64,000 nucleotides of DNA from DATJGR01 sp963735085 (GTDB taxonomy: Bacteria > Pseudomonadota > Gammaproteobacteria > Pseudomonadales > Azotimanducaceae), in contig CAVTJP010000002.1 in the NCBI GenBank assembly GCA_963735085.1, forward strand, positions 1,406,399-1,470,398. The letters run 5' to 3'. A program made the translations under genes and the position numbers. Below the pieces are notes generated by a model that made no database searches, had not been told where the DNA came from, and saw nothing but the letters and a program-made list of their open reading frames with translations. How positions within the stretch are numbered: position 1 is the first letter of the stretch; each line of letters opens with the position of its first letter. This document shows, piece after piece, positions 27,158 through 36,615 of this stretch.

Positions 27158-28306
27158 ATGTTTCGTATTCTTGCGCTCTCACCGAACGACTGGTCCGGGC
27201 CCTGGATGAATCGCCAGCAGCTTCTGTCTCGACTGGCTCAACGACATCCAGTGCTCTACTCTACTGGGCCGCTTTACAGTTGGATGCGGCACCTTGAAAC
27301 CTGGCGCAAGGAGCCTTGGTCGTCGAGCGTGGCTCTGACGGACAGCGTCTATGTCGATCGACCCGGGAAGTTGGACATGCGGGTTGAGCAATTCCGAGCT
27401 GTAGATGATTGGACAATGCGAAGAACCGTTCGTCGATGGCTCGACGCACTGGGTGCGCCTACGGCGCCGCTGGCATTGTATTTGTTCCACCCCCAGTTCG
27501 CTCAGATTCGCGATTGGGTACGTCCAGATCTGGTGTTCTATCATGCGTACGACCTACACAACGAAGTGCCGGGATGGAATTCTGGTCTAGCTGAAGCCGA
27601 ACAAGCGTTAGCCAACGAGGCGGACCTGGTGACCGGTTCGAGCCAGCCAATCGTCGAGCACCTAACTCATCTTGGTGCGAAGAACGTTCTGCATTTGCCT
27701 AACGGGGTCGACTTTGCCGCGTACTCCGGATCGACCGTCGAACCCGGCGAACTAGCTGATGTTCCCCATCCGCGAGTCGGGTACATTGGCAGCATAAACC
27801 GAAAGGTCGATCTCCAACTTTTGGACTCGCTTGCGCGCATTCGACCCGATTGGCACGTGATCCTTGTTGGAGCAATTGGGAGCCTCGATTCCGAATCGGC
27901 CCTACAGTCGCTGCGCAAGCGCCCGAATGTTCACGTGTTTAAAGAGCAAGCTCGGGAGCAGCTGCCAAATTACATGGCGGCATTGGACGTTGGACTTCTG
28001 GCGTACCGGGTTTCAGGTCCCGGCTGGACGCGAGGCATTTACCCGTTAAAGCTCCATGAATACCTTGCCGTGGGCCTACCCGTGGTGAGCGCCGACATCC
28101 CCTCAATCCGTGATTTTGCTGCGGTGACGGCGATTGCACACAACGATGTCAATGCCTGGGTCACGGCAATCGAAGACGCGATTCCTACGCGTCACTGCGC
28201 CCGCGATATTCAACTTCGACGACTAATCGCGTCGGAGAACACCTGGGACGACCGTGTAGCGGCCCTTGAGCAAGCCTTCAGCCGGCTACTCGGTGGACGG
28301 CCATAG
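27158..28306 (+). CDS. Glycosyltransferase, GT-B fold (GT1/GT4-like)
   Basis: This 382-aa GT-B enzyme starts MFRILALSPNDWSGPWMNRQ with a purine-rich site (GAGGACGAGG). The donor-binding half has PHPRVGYIGSINRKVDLQLL, VILVGAIGS, and the C-terminal EYLAVGLPVVSADIPSI with preceding YPLKLHEYL (acidic donor-binding E). It probably adds a sugar in the same repeat unit. It is convergent with the flippase gene (74-base gap). Confidence 0.85.
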   Translation: MFRILALSPNDWSGPWMNRQQLLSRLAQRHPVLYSTGPLYSWMRHLETWRKEPWSSSVALTDSVYVDRPGKLDMRVEQFRAVDDWTMRRTVRRWLDALGAPTAPLALYLFHPQFAQIRDWVRPDLVFYHAYDLHNEVPGWNSGLAEAEQALANEADLVTGSSQPIVEHLTHLGAKNVLHLPNGVDFAAYSGSTVEPGELADVPHPRVGYIGSINRKVDLQLLDSLARIRPDWHVILVGAIGSLDSESALQSLRKRPNVHVFKEQAREQLPNYMAALDVGLLAYRVSGPGWTRGIYPLKLHEYLAVGLPVVSADIPSIRDFAAVTAIAHNDVNAWVTAIEDAIPTRHCARDIQLRRLIASENTWDDRVAALEQAFSRLLGGRP

Positions 28307-28380
28307 GCAGTCGCACAAGAAGCCAATCTCTCGCAAGCGCTATCGTTAACGGGCCAATCTCATTCGTATCTTGGCGAGCT

Positions 28381-29883
28381 CTAAGGCTTGAAAAATGCCA
28401 TCGCCCGCGCCCGCCAAAACGTTTCTGCGATGAAACTGAACGCATCCCGTTCAGCACCAGCGGGCGCGCCGGCGACCCACCAGAAGAGAGATAGCGCCGT
28501 CCCGTATATAGCAACACCGGACCCAATCAAAATCACCAGTGCCATCGCCGCACCGGTCTCCGATGAAGCGACCAGGTACCCGTCAAGCAACGTCCATTGA
28601 ACGACCAGCATGACCATTGATGAGAGGAAGGGACGCCACGCGACCAACGATAGTCTACGCACAGATATGCCAACTACCTTCCGCAAGACTGCCATGCTGG
28701 CAATGATGTTGATCATCGCAGACGCGAGACAAGCGACCGCAACTCCAAGGGCGCCCATGCGTTGCACCAGATAGAGCGACCCAACAAGAAACAACACCAG
28801 ACGGACTGACGCGAGCAGCGTCGTCACACGATTCTGCGCTAGCGCGATGTAAACGTAGAATGAGTTTCCGGTAAGCGATGTGAGCAAACCAACGACGGCC
28901 AACACCCGAACGATCGGAACGTTCGCGAGCCATTGCGGCCCGAACAACAGCATGACGAAGGGTTGAGCAACCACGAAGACACCGACGGTCGCCGGCAAGG
29001 TCAAACAGAGTATCCAACCGAGCGTTCTGAGGTAGGTATCCGCAAGAGCATCTATGGAGTTCGCGTGCTTCGTGTACCCCGGATATGCAGCGCGGTTAAT
29101 TGGCGCAGACAATTCTGTGGTGGGGATGCGCGATATCTCCGATGCCGAGTTGTAGAGACCCAGTGCGGATGCGCCGACGAATCGTCCTATGACGAAGTCG
29201 GGCACGCGATCAACCAGAAACGCCATCGCATTGTTTGCGAGGAGCCACTTGGAATAGTTAAACAGACTGCGTGCTTCAGTTAGGCACCACCACGGCCGGT
29301 ACGGGTGAAACACAAAGCTGATCACGACATTTCCGCATTGGGAAAGGACATAGCCGATCACCAGACCCCAATAGCTGCCCGACCAGATCACAAGCGACAC
29401 GGTCATAGCAGTCGCCAACAAACGCTTGGCTATCACAAAGCGAAATTCACTACGGAAGTTCAGTTCGCGCCTGAACGATACAACTCCGATATTCTCAAAT
29501 CCGCCCAGAAACAGACCTGACGCCAAGACTGGCAAGATCGTTGCCAGCCTATCGTCATGGAAAATCTCGACTGCTGGTGCTGAGAGCAGAAGTACGCAAC
29601 ATGCGCATGTTGAACTCAATGCGACCTGAAGCGTCCACGCGCTATCAAACCGGGCTCTGCTAACGGATGCATCGCGAATCAACGCCAAGTCGAAGCCGAA
29701 GCTCTTCAACAGCTCAGCTGCACCGACGATGGACATCGCCATCGCCATAACGCCGAAGTCGTTGGGCGTTAGAATGCGGGCGAGGATGGCGGTCGAAATG
29801 ATCGCAATACCGCGATCAAGCAACTTGAACAGCAACATCCAGACACTACCGCGGCCAATCTGGCGAGTAACCGTTTCCGACAT
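28381..29883 (-). CDS. Oligosaccharide flippase (Wzx-like, MOP superfamily)
   Basis: This 500-aa inner-membrane protein with about 12-14 hydrophobic segments starts VTRQIGRGSVWMLLFKLLDR followed by LARILTPNDFGVMAMAMSIV, the N-terminal signature of the polysaccharide transporter/lipopolysaccharide flippase family. Middle features (RRELNFRSEF, FVGASALGLYNSA, ELSAPINRAAYPGYTKHA) recur in the second flippase at 31178-32716, so the two are paralogues. It should flip a lipid-linked repeat unit. ATG at 29883 is preferred to the GTG one codon upstream. Confidence 0.92.
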   Translation of the reverse strand: MSETVTRQIGRGSVWMLLFKLLDRGIAIISTAILARILTPNDFGVMAMAMSIVGAAELLKSFGFDLALIRDASVSRARFDSAWTLQVALSSTCACCVLLLSAPAVEIFHDDRLATILPVLASGLFLGGFENIGVVSFRRELNFRSEFRFVIAKRLLATAMTVSLVIWSGSYWGLVIGYVLSQCGNVVISFVFHPYRPWWCLTEARSLFNYSKWLLANNAMAFLVDRVPDFVIGRFVGASALGLYNSASEISRIPTTELSAPINRAAYPGYTKHANSIDALADTYLRTLGWILCLTLPATVGVFVVAQPFVMLLFGPQWLANVPIVRVLAVVGLLTSLTGNSFYVYIALAQNRVTTLLASVRLVLFLVGSLYLVQRMGALGVAVACLASAMINIIASMAVLRKVVGISVRRLSLVAWRPFLSSMVMLVVQWTLLDGYLVASSETGAAMALVILIGSGVAIYGTALSLFWWVAGAPAGAERDAFSFIAETFWRARAMAFFKP

Positions 29884-29919
29884 CACGGTCCCAGGTGTAG
29901 GGCTGAACGTAGCTACGTG

Positions 29920-30972
29920 CTACGACTCGTGGCTGTTCCTGATGGCTAAGGTCACGCTGGGAACGTAGCAACAAAGCGAGTGTTCAAGCAGCACCGTTCT
30001 GAAATGTGCATAGTCGCCGCGCGTCCTGCTCGTAATCAGTACTGGCCGCAACGTCTCGGCGCCCTGAAACATTACTCCCAACAGTCCAGTCTGTATCCGC
30101 GCGGCACCGCCCGGAAAGCTTCGAAATCCGAACGTTTTTTCTGTCGCTCGCTGCGTCATGTGCACTCCGTCGATGACCGAGTCAATTAACCTCTCAGACT
30201 CTTGAGAGATCAGCCGGTAGAGCTCAATCCGCTGAGCCGCTTCGTGCGGGCCGCATTCCCGTCCGACAAACCGAGAGGCGTTCTCAATTTCCCGCGGAGT
30301 CGGGCGGGGATCGCCAACTACGATCGACTCTACATCTCGGTTCTTATATTGGTCCAAATCGAATCGTTCCGACTCGACCAAGACGTCCACGTGCTGCTCC
30401 AATCCCAGCCGAACGATTAATGCGCGTAGTTGCGCGCAATATTCAGACGTTCGACTCGTGGGGATATCGTTGACAAGGCACGCGCAAAGATTGTCTACGA
30501 CCAACGAAAAGTGTGCACCTGGCTGATACGCGGCTCGAATCTCCCAAATGAAGCTTGCAATCTGACGAAGGACACAAAGTTCGGCAAACCCGACGTCGAA
30601 TCTCAACGCGTCCCGGGAGGGGTCGAGGCTCGCGTGGTACCCACCACCAATGTCGTAGTAGAAGCGAAGCGCCTCACCTGCCAGAACCCTTCGAGTTAGC
30701 TTCTCGTCAATGTCGCGCCGATACACAACGGCGCGCGCCTTGCTAAGGTAACAAAACTCTCGGCGACATAGGGTGTCAAATATCGTCCCAACGACTTCTG
30801 CTTGGTGTCGCGATCCGAGTTCGCCGGCAGGCGGCGCCGAAGAACGTTCAGTCAATCGTCGGATCGTCGCTACGAGTTGTTCTACATAACCTTGGACGAC
30901 GAAGTCTGCCATACGCGCATCAGGTCGCGAAGCATCCGTAGCAGCGTCACTGTTTCGCAGACGATGAACCAT
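29920..30972 (-). CDS. Isonitrile-synthase-like (DIT1/PvcA) protein, tentative
   Basis: This soluble protein of about 350 aa from ATG 30972 (MVHRLRNSD) could also start at later Mets; the frame is open to 31056. The middle matches the DIT1/PvcA layout: RRVLAGEALRFYYDIGGGYH, then AELCVLRQIASFIWEIRAAY followed by QPGAHFSLVVDNLCACLV, corresponding to the FYPPGARxxxxxDGxxFxDLV segment of PvcA. Known members convert the amino group of Tyr or Trp to an isonitrile using ribulose 5-phosphate. The similarity here is distant, judged only by eye, and catalytic residues were not confirmed. It lies between the two flippases. Confidence 0.4.
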   Translation of the reverse strand: MVHRLRNSDAATDASRPDARMADFVVQGYVEQLVATIRRLTERSSAPPAGELGSRHQAEVVGTIFDTLCRREFCYLSKARAVVYRRDIDEKLTRRVLAGEALRFYYDIGGGYHASLDPSRDALRFDVGFAELCVLRQIASFIWEIRAAYQPGAHFSLVVDNLCACLVNDIPTSRTSEYCAQLRALIVRLGLEQHVDVLVESERFDLDQYKNRDVESIVVGDPRPTPREIENASRFVGRECGPHEAAQRIELYRLISQESERLIDSVIDGVHMTQRATEKTFGFRSFPGGAARIQTGLLGVMFQGAETLRPVLITSRTRGDYAHFRTVLLEHSLCCYVPSVTLAIRNSHES

Positions 30973-31177
30973 CAGAATCTTAGGAAATGTGTACCATCGG
31001 CATGGTCGTGGATTTGGAGGTATTCCGCCAGCAGACGCTTGTAAGCGGCCGGGCAACGTACGTCACCTGCGGCAACATCAATCTCCCTGGGGTCACGTGA
31101 ATAGTTTGACGAAGATTCGTTGTTGAGCCACAAGACCGAGTTTCTGTATTGGCAATTCTGAGCGACAACCCGAGTTT

Positions 31178-32716
31178 ATGAACGCAGAGCCCGCCAGCGC
31201 ATCGTCAGCAGAGCGTGCCGCATCAACAGAAAACGTGCACGGTGCAATCGCGCGCGGCGCGGCCTGGCTGACGATCCTGAGGCTCTCCGAGCGCTCCCTC
31301 GGCCTGATCAACACGATTGTGCTGGCCCGCCTGCTGACGCCGCAGGACTTCGGCCTGGTGGCGATGTGCATGGTGTTCGTGGCAGCGCTGGAAGCGTTTA
31401 CGGCGTTCGGCTTCGACGTTGTGCTCATCCAACGCCGGGACGCGACCAAAGTGGACTACGACACGGCGTTTACGCTCAACGCGATGGTGGGATTGATCGT
31501 CGGCAGTGTGCTGGTCATCTCTGGCGGGCTGGTCGCGTGGTTCTACGACGACGCTCGGTTGACTCCGATCATGTATGTGGTTGGCGCAAATTTCTTTATC
31601 CGCTCGCTCGAAAACATCACGATCGTCAACTTTCGCAAACACATGAAGTTCCATCTCGAGGCAATTTTCCGCCTCTCGGTGAAGGTGTCCGGCCTCTGCG
31701 TGACGATCCCCGCAGCGTTGATGCTGCATAGCTACTGGGCGCTGATCATCGGCATGACGACGATGGCGGTGTTCGACGTACTACTAAGCTACGCGATGCG
31801 ACCTTACCGACCGAGGCTTACGTTGAAATCGGCCCGCAGCATCATGAGCTTCTCCGGCTGGCTGATGTTCAACAATGCCGTGTTCTTCGTCAAAGCGCAG
31901 ATTCACAACATCTTCGTCGGCCGGCTTCTGGGCGCGAAGGCACTCGGCACCTTCAACATGGCGAACGAGATCGCGATGATGTCGTCGTCCGAACTGATCG
32001 CACCGATCAACCGCGCCGTGTATCCCGGTTACGCAAAGCTCAACAACGACATACCTGCGCTCCGGGCGACGTTTCTCGACGTGTTTTCGTTGATCATGAT
32101 CGCCAGCCTGCCTGCCGCACTCGGCACCATCGCCGTGGCCGACAATCTGGCGCCCCTCATGCTGGGCAACGCCTGGCTCGCGACGATCCCGTTGATCAAG
32201 CTGATTGCCATTGTCGGTGCGCTGAACACGCTCAACTCGAACATGACTTACATCATCCATGCGTTGGGAAAACCGCGCCTTGCCACGCGTGTCGCGATTT
32301 GGGAGGCAGTGGTGATCGTCCCGGCGATGTACGTAGCGGCGACTCGATGTGGCCTCATCGGCGTCGGCTGGAGTCTGGTACTGCTGCACGCTGTGGTGAG
32401 CACACCGCTGTGGTGGCGCACCATCGGCAAGCTGCTCGGCCTGCCGCTCACGCAGGTGATCGCGCGAGTCGGCCGACCGCTGCTCGCGGCAATCACAATG
32501 TACGTTGCGGTTACAGTACTTCAGTCCAATGTGCTGTTGCACGCAACTGCCGCCGCGTCCGTCGCCGCGAGCATTGCGGCCGGCGTCTGTCTTTATCCCG
32601 CTATGCTTGCCGTTCTGTGGCGTCTGGCGGGGCGGCCGCGAGGCGGCGAATCGATCATCGTGGATTTCCTTCGACCGCGCATCGTGCGCGCATTTAACCG
32701 CGTGCTCGCACGCTAA
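31178..32716 (+). CDS. Second oligosaccharide flippase (Wzx-like)
   Basis: This 512-aa multi-span inner-membrane protein has the N-terminal pattern IARGAAWLTILRLSERSLGL and LARLLTPQDFGLVAMCMVFV of the Polysacc_synt/Wzx family. It also has FRKHMKFHLEAIFRLSV, FVGRLLGAKALGTFNMANEI and ELIAPINRAVYPGYAKLNND. Its overall organisation parallels the flippase at 28381-29883, but the sequence is clearly divergent. Its codon use is more GC-rich, like the rest of the EPS locus. It is probably the native flippase for the XrtA polysaccharide. Confidence 0.92.
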   Translation: MNAEPASASSAERAASTENVHGAIARGAAWLTILRLSERSLGLINTIVLARLLTPQDFGLVAMCMVFVAALEAFTAFGFDVVLIQRRDATKVDYDTAFTLNAMVGLIVGSVLVISGGLVAWFYDDARLTPIMYVVGANFFIRSLENITIVNFRKHMKFHLEAIFRLSVKVSGLCVTIPAALMLHSYWALIIGMTTMAVFDVLLSYAMRPYRPRLTLKSARSIMSFSGWLMFNNAVFFVKAQIHNIFVGRLLGAKALGTFNMANEIAMMSSSELIAPINRAVYPGYAKLNNDIPALRATFLDVFSLIMIASLPAALGTIAVADNLAPLMLGNAWLATIPLIKLIAIVGALNTLNSNMTYIIHALGKPRLATRVAIWEAVVIVPAMYVAATRCGLIGVGWSLVLLHAVVSTPLWWRTIGKLLGLPLTQVIARVGRPLLAAITMYVAVTVLQSNVLLHATAAASVAASIAAGVCLYPAMLAVLWRLAGRPRGGESIIVDFLRPRIVRAFNRVLAR

Positions 32717-32728
32717 TACGTTCGCTAG

Positions 32729-33454
32729 TCAACTACCCCCGACCGATTCGATCGTGCCGCGAGCGGCTGTGCTCTGAGTGAGCGTCAAGCGGAAATACGG
32801 ACTGTCCACATCACCAGCCACCTGACAGTCCAGATTCTGTTCGTCGCACCAGCGACGGGCTGTCTCCTGTTCGGCTTCGCGCGACGCATCGTCAAGCAGG
32901 ATTACGCATCCGTCCGTTAGACAGCGTCCCAGCAGCGGCATGAATCCATAGCGCCCCCCTGGCGTATCGCCGGGAGGACCATCGCAAATCACCATTGCGT
33001 AGCGGTGGCGGTTCATCTCATGTGAGATTTCATACCAATGGTAATCGCCGTAGTCTTTTAGCGGCGCATAAATAACCGAAACGCTTCCGATGCCTAGCGC
33101 GTCCAGCGACTCCTGCACCCGCGTGAACCATTCCCGGCTATGTTCGATGACATAAAGTGTGTTGCCCGTGTGCGCCGCGATTACACCCACCGTCAGCGTC
33201 GTCAGGCCGGAACCGCATTCCAGCATCGGACCGCGACTGGCAAGCGCTTGCCGCATACAGGCCTTCAGATAGCCTGGTGATGCACTCCAGCCGGTATTGC
33301 CCCAACCATTGATCAGATCTGCGATAACGTCGCCACGCGAGCCCAGTATCGCCTCCGGATCGCGCCTGAGCTTGTTCAATGCCCGCCGCAGCAATGCCGA
33401 GCGATGGGCAGACCGCACCATTCCTTTGACGCTCTTCGCAAATCCTTCTGACAC
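32729..33454 (-). CDS. Class I SAM-dependent methyltransferase-like protein
   Basis: This 241-aa protein has the SAM-binding motif I PMLECGSGLTTLTVGVIAA (near residue 77) and the acidic end of strand 2 in TLYVIEHSREW. The VICDGPPGDTPGGRYGFMPL segment is typical of FkbM-like or class I enzymes lacking extra domains. The start is GTG at 33454. The C-terminal half ends with a strand-like DVDSPYFRLTL. The target could be a sugar, lipid or protein. It is convergent with the flippase gene and divergent from the AMP-ligase gene. Confidence 0.75.
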   Translation of the reverse strand: MSEGFAKSVKGMVRSAHRSALLRRALNKLRRDPEAILGSRGDVIADLINGWGNTGWSASPGYLKACMRQALASRGPMLECGSGLTTLTVGVIAAHTGNTLYVIEHSREWFTRVQESLDALGIGSVSVIYAPLKDYGDYHWYEISHEMNRHRYAMVICDGPPGDTPGGRYGFMPLLGRCLTDGCVILLDDASREAEQETARRWCDEQNLDCQVAGDVDSPYFRLTLTQSTAARGTIESVGGS

Positions 33455-33730
33455 GGTGTTCCTCGACTACAAGACGACCGGGAGTCACCCTCACCATCGA
33501 CACGTTACACGATCGTTCGTTACGCGCAAGGCCGCGCGAAACAGCGCCCGCGGCGCGTTGGAATGTCGGAACCGCCGTTGCATCGTTCATTTCCATCGTC
33601 GGCGAATCTCGCTATCAGTCACAATCACGCTACAAGCTTCTGCGCGGCAACCGGCGCGTATCGACATAATTGCCGCACGCATTGGAACCACGCGTTATTC
33701 TCCCGTTCCTACATCTTCGATTGCGACAAA

Positions 33731-35326
33731 GTGCCGTCAAAGCAAATTCGACTCCTGGCAGAACTCGCATTCAGCGCCGCTGAATCGCAGGGGACATGTC
33801 CCGCTCTGTCGTCGCATCGCGTTACGTCCAGCTATGAGGAACTCGCACGCGCGACGCAAAAGGCAACCGCTGGTCTCAGCGCAATCGGGCTGCATCGATA
33901 CGATCGGTTAGGCATCTATCTCCCGAAATCGTTTGAGCATGTTGTGGCGATACTTGCGGCGTCAAACGCAGGCGGCGTTTTCGTGCCCGTCAATCCCATT
34001 CTCAAGGCCGGGCAAGTGGCGCACATCCTGCGCGACTGCGCGGCGCGTTTTCTGGTGACCACTCTCCAGCGTCTCGCGACGTTGTCCGAACACCTCGCGG
34101 CATTGCCGCACCTGGCGACCGTCGTTGTCGTCGATCGCGACGGTGAGCTGCCGAACCTCGAAGGAAAGTCGATCGTGCGCTGGTCGGAGCTTCAGCACGA
34201 ACCGGCAACGTCACCGAGCCGCGTCCTCGAAGACGACATGACCGCGATCTTCTATACATCAGGAAGCACAGGCAGGCCGAAGGGCGTGGTGCTGTCACAT
34301 CGCAATATCGTCACCGGCGCACTGAGCGTCGCGCAGTATCTGGAGAACCGATCGGACGATCGAATTCTCTCTCTGTTGCCCCTCAGCTTCGACGCTGGCT
34401 TCAGTCAGCTCACCACAGCGTTCAGTGTGGGCGCGCAGGTGATATTGCTCGACTATCTGATCCCACGCGACGTCGTACGAATCTGCGAAACAGAATCTGT
34501 TACCGGTATCACGGCTGTGCCGCCATTGTGGATGCAACTCGTCGACCAGCAATGGTCAGCGGAGTCGACCCAACACATCCGTTATTTCGCCAATACCGGC
34601 GGCAAGATGCCGCGCGATACGTTGGAAAAGTTGCGCAGCACATTCGCAAACGCAAAGCCTTACCTGATGTACGGTCTGACCGAGGCGTTTCGCAGTACGT
34701 ATCTTCCGCCCGAGGAAGCGCACCGCCGGCCCGATTCGATTGGAAAGGCAATCCCGAATGTCGAAATTCATGTGGTACGCCCAGACGGCACGCCGTGCGA
34801 AATCGACGAACCCGGGGAACTGGTACACCGGGGACCGCTCGTTTCGCTCGGCTACTGGAATGATCGCGAAAAGACTGCTGAACGATTCCGCCCCGCACCG
34901 GCACAACCCGACGGTCTGCCATTCCCCGAAATCGCGGTGTGGTCGGGAGATACTGTCAGAACCGATGCAGACGGGTTTCTATACTTCATTGGCCGAAAGG
35001 ACGACATGATCAAGACTTCGGGATATCGCGTAAGTCCGACCGAGATCGAAGAATCGGCATTTGATTCGGGACTCGTTGCCGAAGCAGTCGCAGTAGGCAT
35101 GCCCCACGACACACTTGGTCAGATGATCATCGTACTCGCGAAGCCATCGAACCCAGCGGCGACTACCGACGAACTCAACAGTTGGTACCGACAAAAGCTA
35201 CCGCTCTATATGGTGCCCCAGCGCATCGAGTGGCGCGATGCGCTACCTCGAAATCCAAATGGAAAGATCGACCGGGTCGCCATCCGAGCCTTGCTGGAAG
35301 ACGGCAATTTGCAGGCGACACCATGA
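33731..35326 (+). CDS. Exosortase A-associated acyl-CoA ligase (AMP-forming)
   Basis: This 531-aa adenylate-forming enzyme activates a carboxylate as an acyl-AMP, probably for loading on an ACP of this locus. Motifs seen are FYTSGSTGRPKGVVLSHRNI (A3), YLMYGLTEAFRSTYLPPEE, WSGDTVRTDADGFLYFIGRK (A8), IKTSGYRVSPTEIEE and NPNGKIDRVAI with the A10 lysine. The GTG at 33731 gives the expected N-terminus; the in-frame ORF back to 33563 encodes residues unlike the family. The 3' end overlaps the PLP decarboxylase by four bases (ATGA). The pairing is diagnostic for XrtA loci. Confidence 0.88.
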   Translation: MPSKQIRLLAELAFSAAESQGTCPALSSHRVTSSYEELARATQKATAGLSAIGLHRYDRLGIYLPKSFEHVVAILAASNAGGVFVPVNPILKAGQVAHILRDCAARFLVTTLQRLATLSEHLAALPHLATVVVVDRDGELPNLEGKSIVRWSELQHEPATSPSRVLEDDMTAIFYTSGSTGRPKGVVLSHRNIVTGALSVAQYLENRSDDRILSLLPLSFDAGFSQLTTAFSVGAQVILLDYLIPRDVVRICETESVTGITAVPPLWMQLVDQQWSAESTQHIRYFANTGGKMPRDTLEKLRSTFANAKPYLMYGLTEAFRSTYLPPEEAHRRPDSIGKAIPNVEIHVVRPDGTPCEIDEPGELVHRGPLVSLGYWNDREKTAERFRPAPAQPDGLPFPEIAVWSGDTVRTDADGFLYFIGRKDDMIKTSGYRVSPTEIEESAFDSGLVAEAVAVGMPHDTLGQMIIVLAKPSNPAATTDELNSWYRQKLPLYMVPQRIEWRDALPRNPNGKIDRVAIRALLEDGNLQATP

Positions 35327-36555
35327 ATGCGTTGCCGCTGCACGTGCCGCTCGAAGGATTCGATGTGCAGGAAAACTGCCTGTGCGTGGCGGGTCGCAAG
35401 ATCACCGATATCGTACGCGACGTTGGCCGTACCCCAGTCTATGTGTACGACAGCGCGCTGATCCGGGCGCGCGTCGATAAGCTTCGCTCACTGATACCGC
35501 CGCGCATCAAGATCCACTATGCAATCAAGGCAAACCCGCGGCCCGACATTGTGCAATTGTTAGCGGGCCTCGTAGACGGGCTCGACGTTGCGTCGAGAGG
35601 CGAGTTGGATATCGCGGTCGCCACCAATACACCGCGCGCAGAGATCAGTTTTGCCGGGCCGGGAAAGCGCCCCGTCGAAATCGAAGCGGCGATTGATGCT
35701 GGCGTCGTGTTGAATGTCGAGTCCGAAACTGAGCTGGCGCGCATTACCGACGCAGCACAACGCCTCAATCTCCGCGCAAAGGTCGCAATACGGGTAAACC
35801 CAGCCTTCGAACTCAAAGGGTCCGGTATGCGTATGTCCGGTGGCTCAAAACCATTCGGCGTGGATGCGGAATGCGTTCCGACGCTCCTGCAGCGCGTCGC
35901 GATCAAAGAGATCGAATTCGCTGGCTTTCATATCTTCACCGGCTCGCAGAACCTCAACGCAAACGCAATCTGCGAAAGTCAAAGTCGGAGTCTCGATCTT
36001 GCGTTGGAACTCGCCCAACACGCGCCGGCCCCACCTAGATTCGTGAACATCGGCGGTGGATTCGGCATTCCGTTGTTCCCGGGCGACAAGCCGCTCGATG
36101 TCGCGAAGATTGGCAAGCACCTCGACTCACTCGTTACGCAGCTCGCACGATCGTTTCCGTCGTGCGACCTCGTCATCGAACTGGGTCGCTATCTGGTCGG
36201 TGAAGCCGGCATCTATGTCTGTGAAGTGCTCGACCAGAAGGTCTCTCGTGGACAACGATTTCTCATCACCAACGGTGGCTTGCACCATCATTTGGCTGCG
36301 TCGGGGAATTTCGGACAAGTCATACGGCGCAACTACCCGATTCTTATCGGCAATCGGGTGCACGACGACGCTGCGGAGTCGACCTGCGTGGTCGGCCCGC
36401 TATGCACGCCTTTGGATGTCCTTGGAGACAAGATGAACCTGCCGCGCGCGCAGATTGGCGACCTAGTCGTGGTGTTCCAATCCGGCGCATACGGGTTCAC
36501 CGCGAGCCCCCGTGACTTTCTGAGTCATCCAGCTCCGCTGGAAGTCTTGATATAG
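35323..36555 (+). CDS. Exosortase A-associated PLP-dependent decarboxylase (LysA-like, fold III)
   Basis: This 410-aa enzyme of the ornithine/diaminopimelate decarboxylase group 4 fold carries the PLP lysine in KIHYAIKANPRPDIVQLLAG (near residue 67), DVASRGELDIA, FHIFTGSQNLN, and FVNIGGGFGIPL (phosphate-binding glycines). The C-terminal half has VVGPLCTPLDVLGDK and DLVVVFQSGAYGFTASP. The length and the partner AMP-ligase match the TIGR03099 type. It would decarboxylate an amino acid, likely to make an amine for the polymer decoration. The ATG overlaps the ligase stop (ATGA), so translation is coupled. Confidence 0.9.
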   Translation: MNALPLHVPLEGFDVQENCLCVAGRKITDIVRDVGRTPVYVYDSALIRARVDKLRSLIPPRIKIHYAIKANPRPDIVQLLAGLVDGLDVASRGELDIAVATNTPRAEISFAGPGKRPVEIEAAIDAGVVLNVESETELARITDAAQRLNLRAKVAIRVNPAFELKGSGMRMSGGSKPFGVDAECVPTLLQRVAIKEIEFAGFHIFTGSQNLNANAICESQSRSLDLALELAQHAPAPPRFVNIGGGFGIPLFPGDKPLDVAKIGKHLDSLVTQLARSFPSCDLVIELGRYLVGEAGIYVCEVLDQKVSRGQRFLITNGGLHHHLAASGNFGQVIRRNYPILIGNRVHDDAAESTCVVGPLCTPLDVLGDKMNLPRAQIGDLVVVFQSGAYGFTASPRDFLSHPAPLEVLI

Positions 36556-36615
36556 CCGCTGCGATCGCGCAATGCGTATGCTACGTGAACTATTGTTGCG
36601 GGAAGTCCAACTCTG

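Noticed and set aside
31784..32542. 252-aa minus-strand frame in the second flippase gene
   Set aside because: Opposite a clear membrane protein; its His/Gln/Arg-rich sequence is typical of antisense translation.
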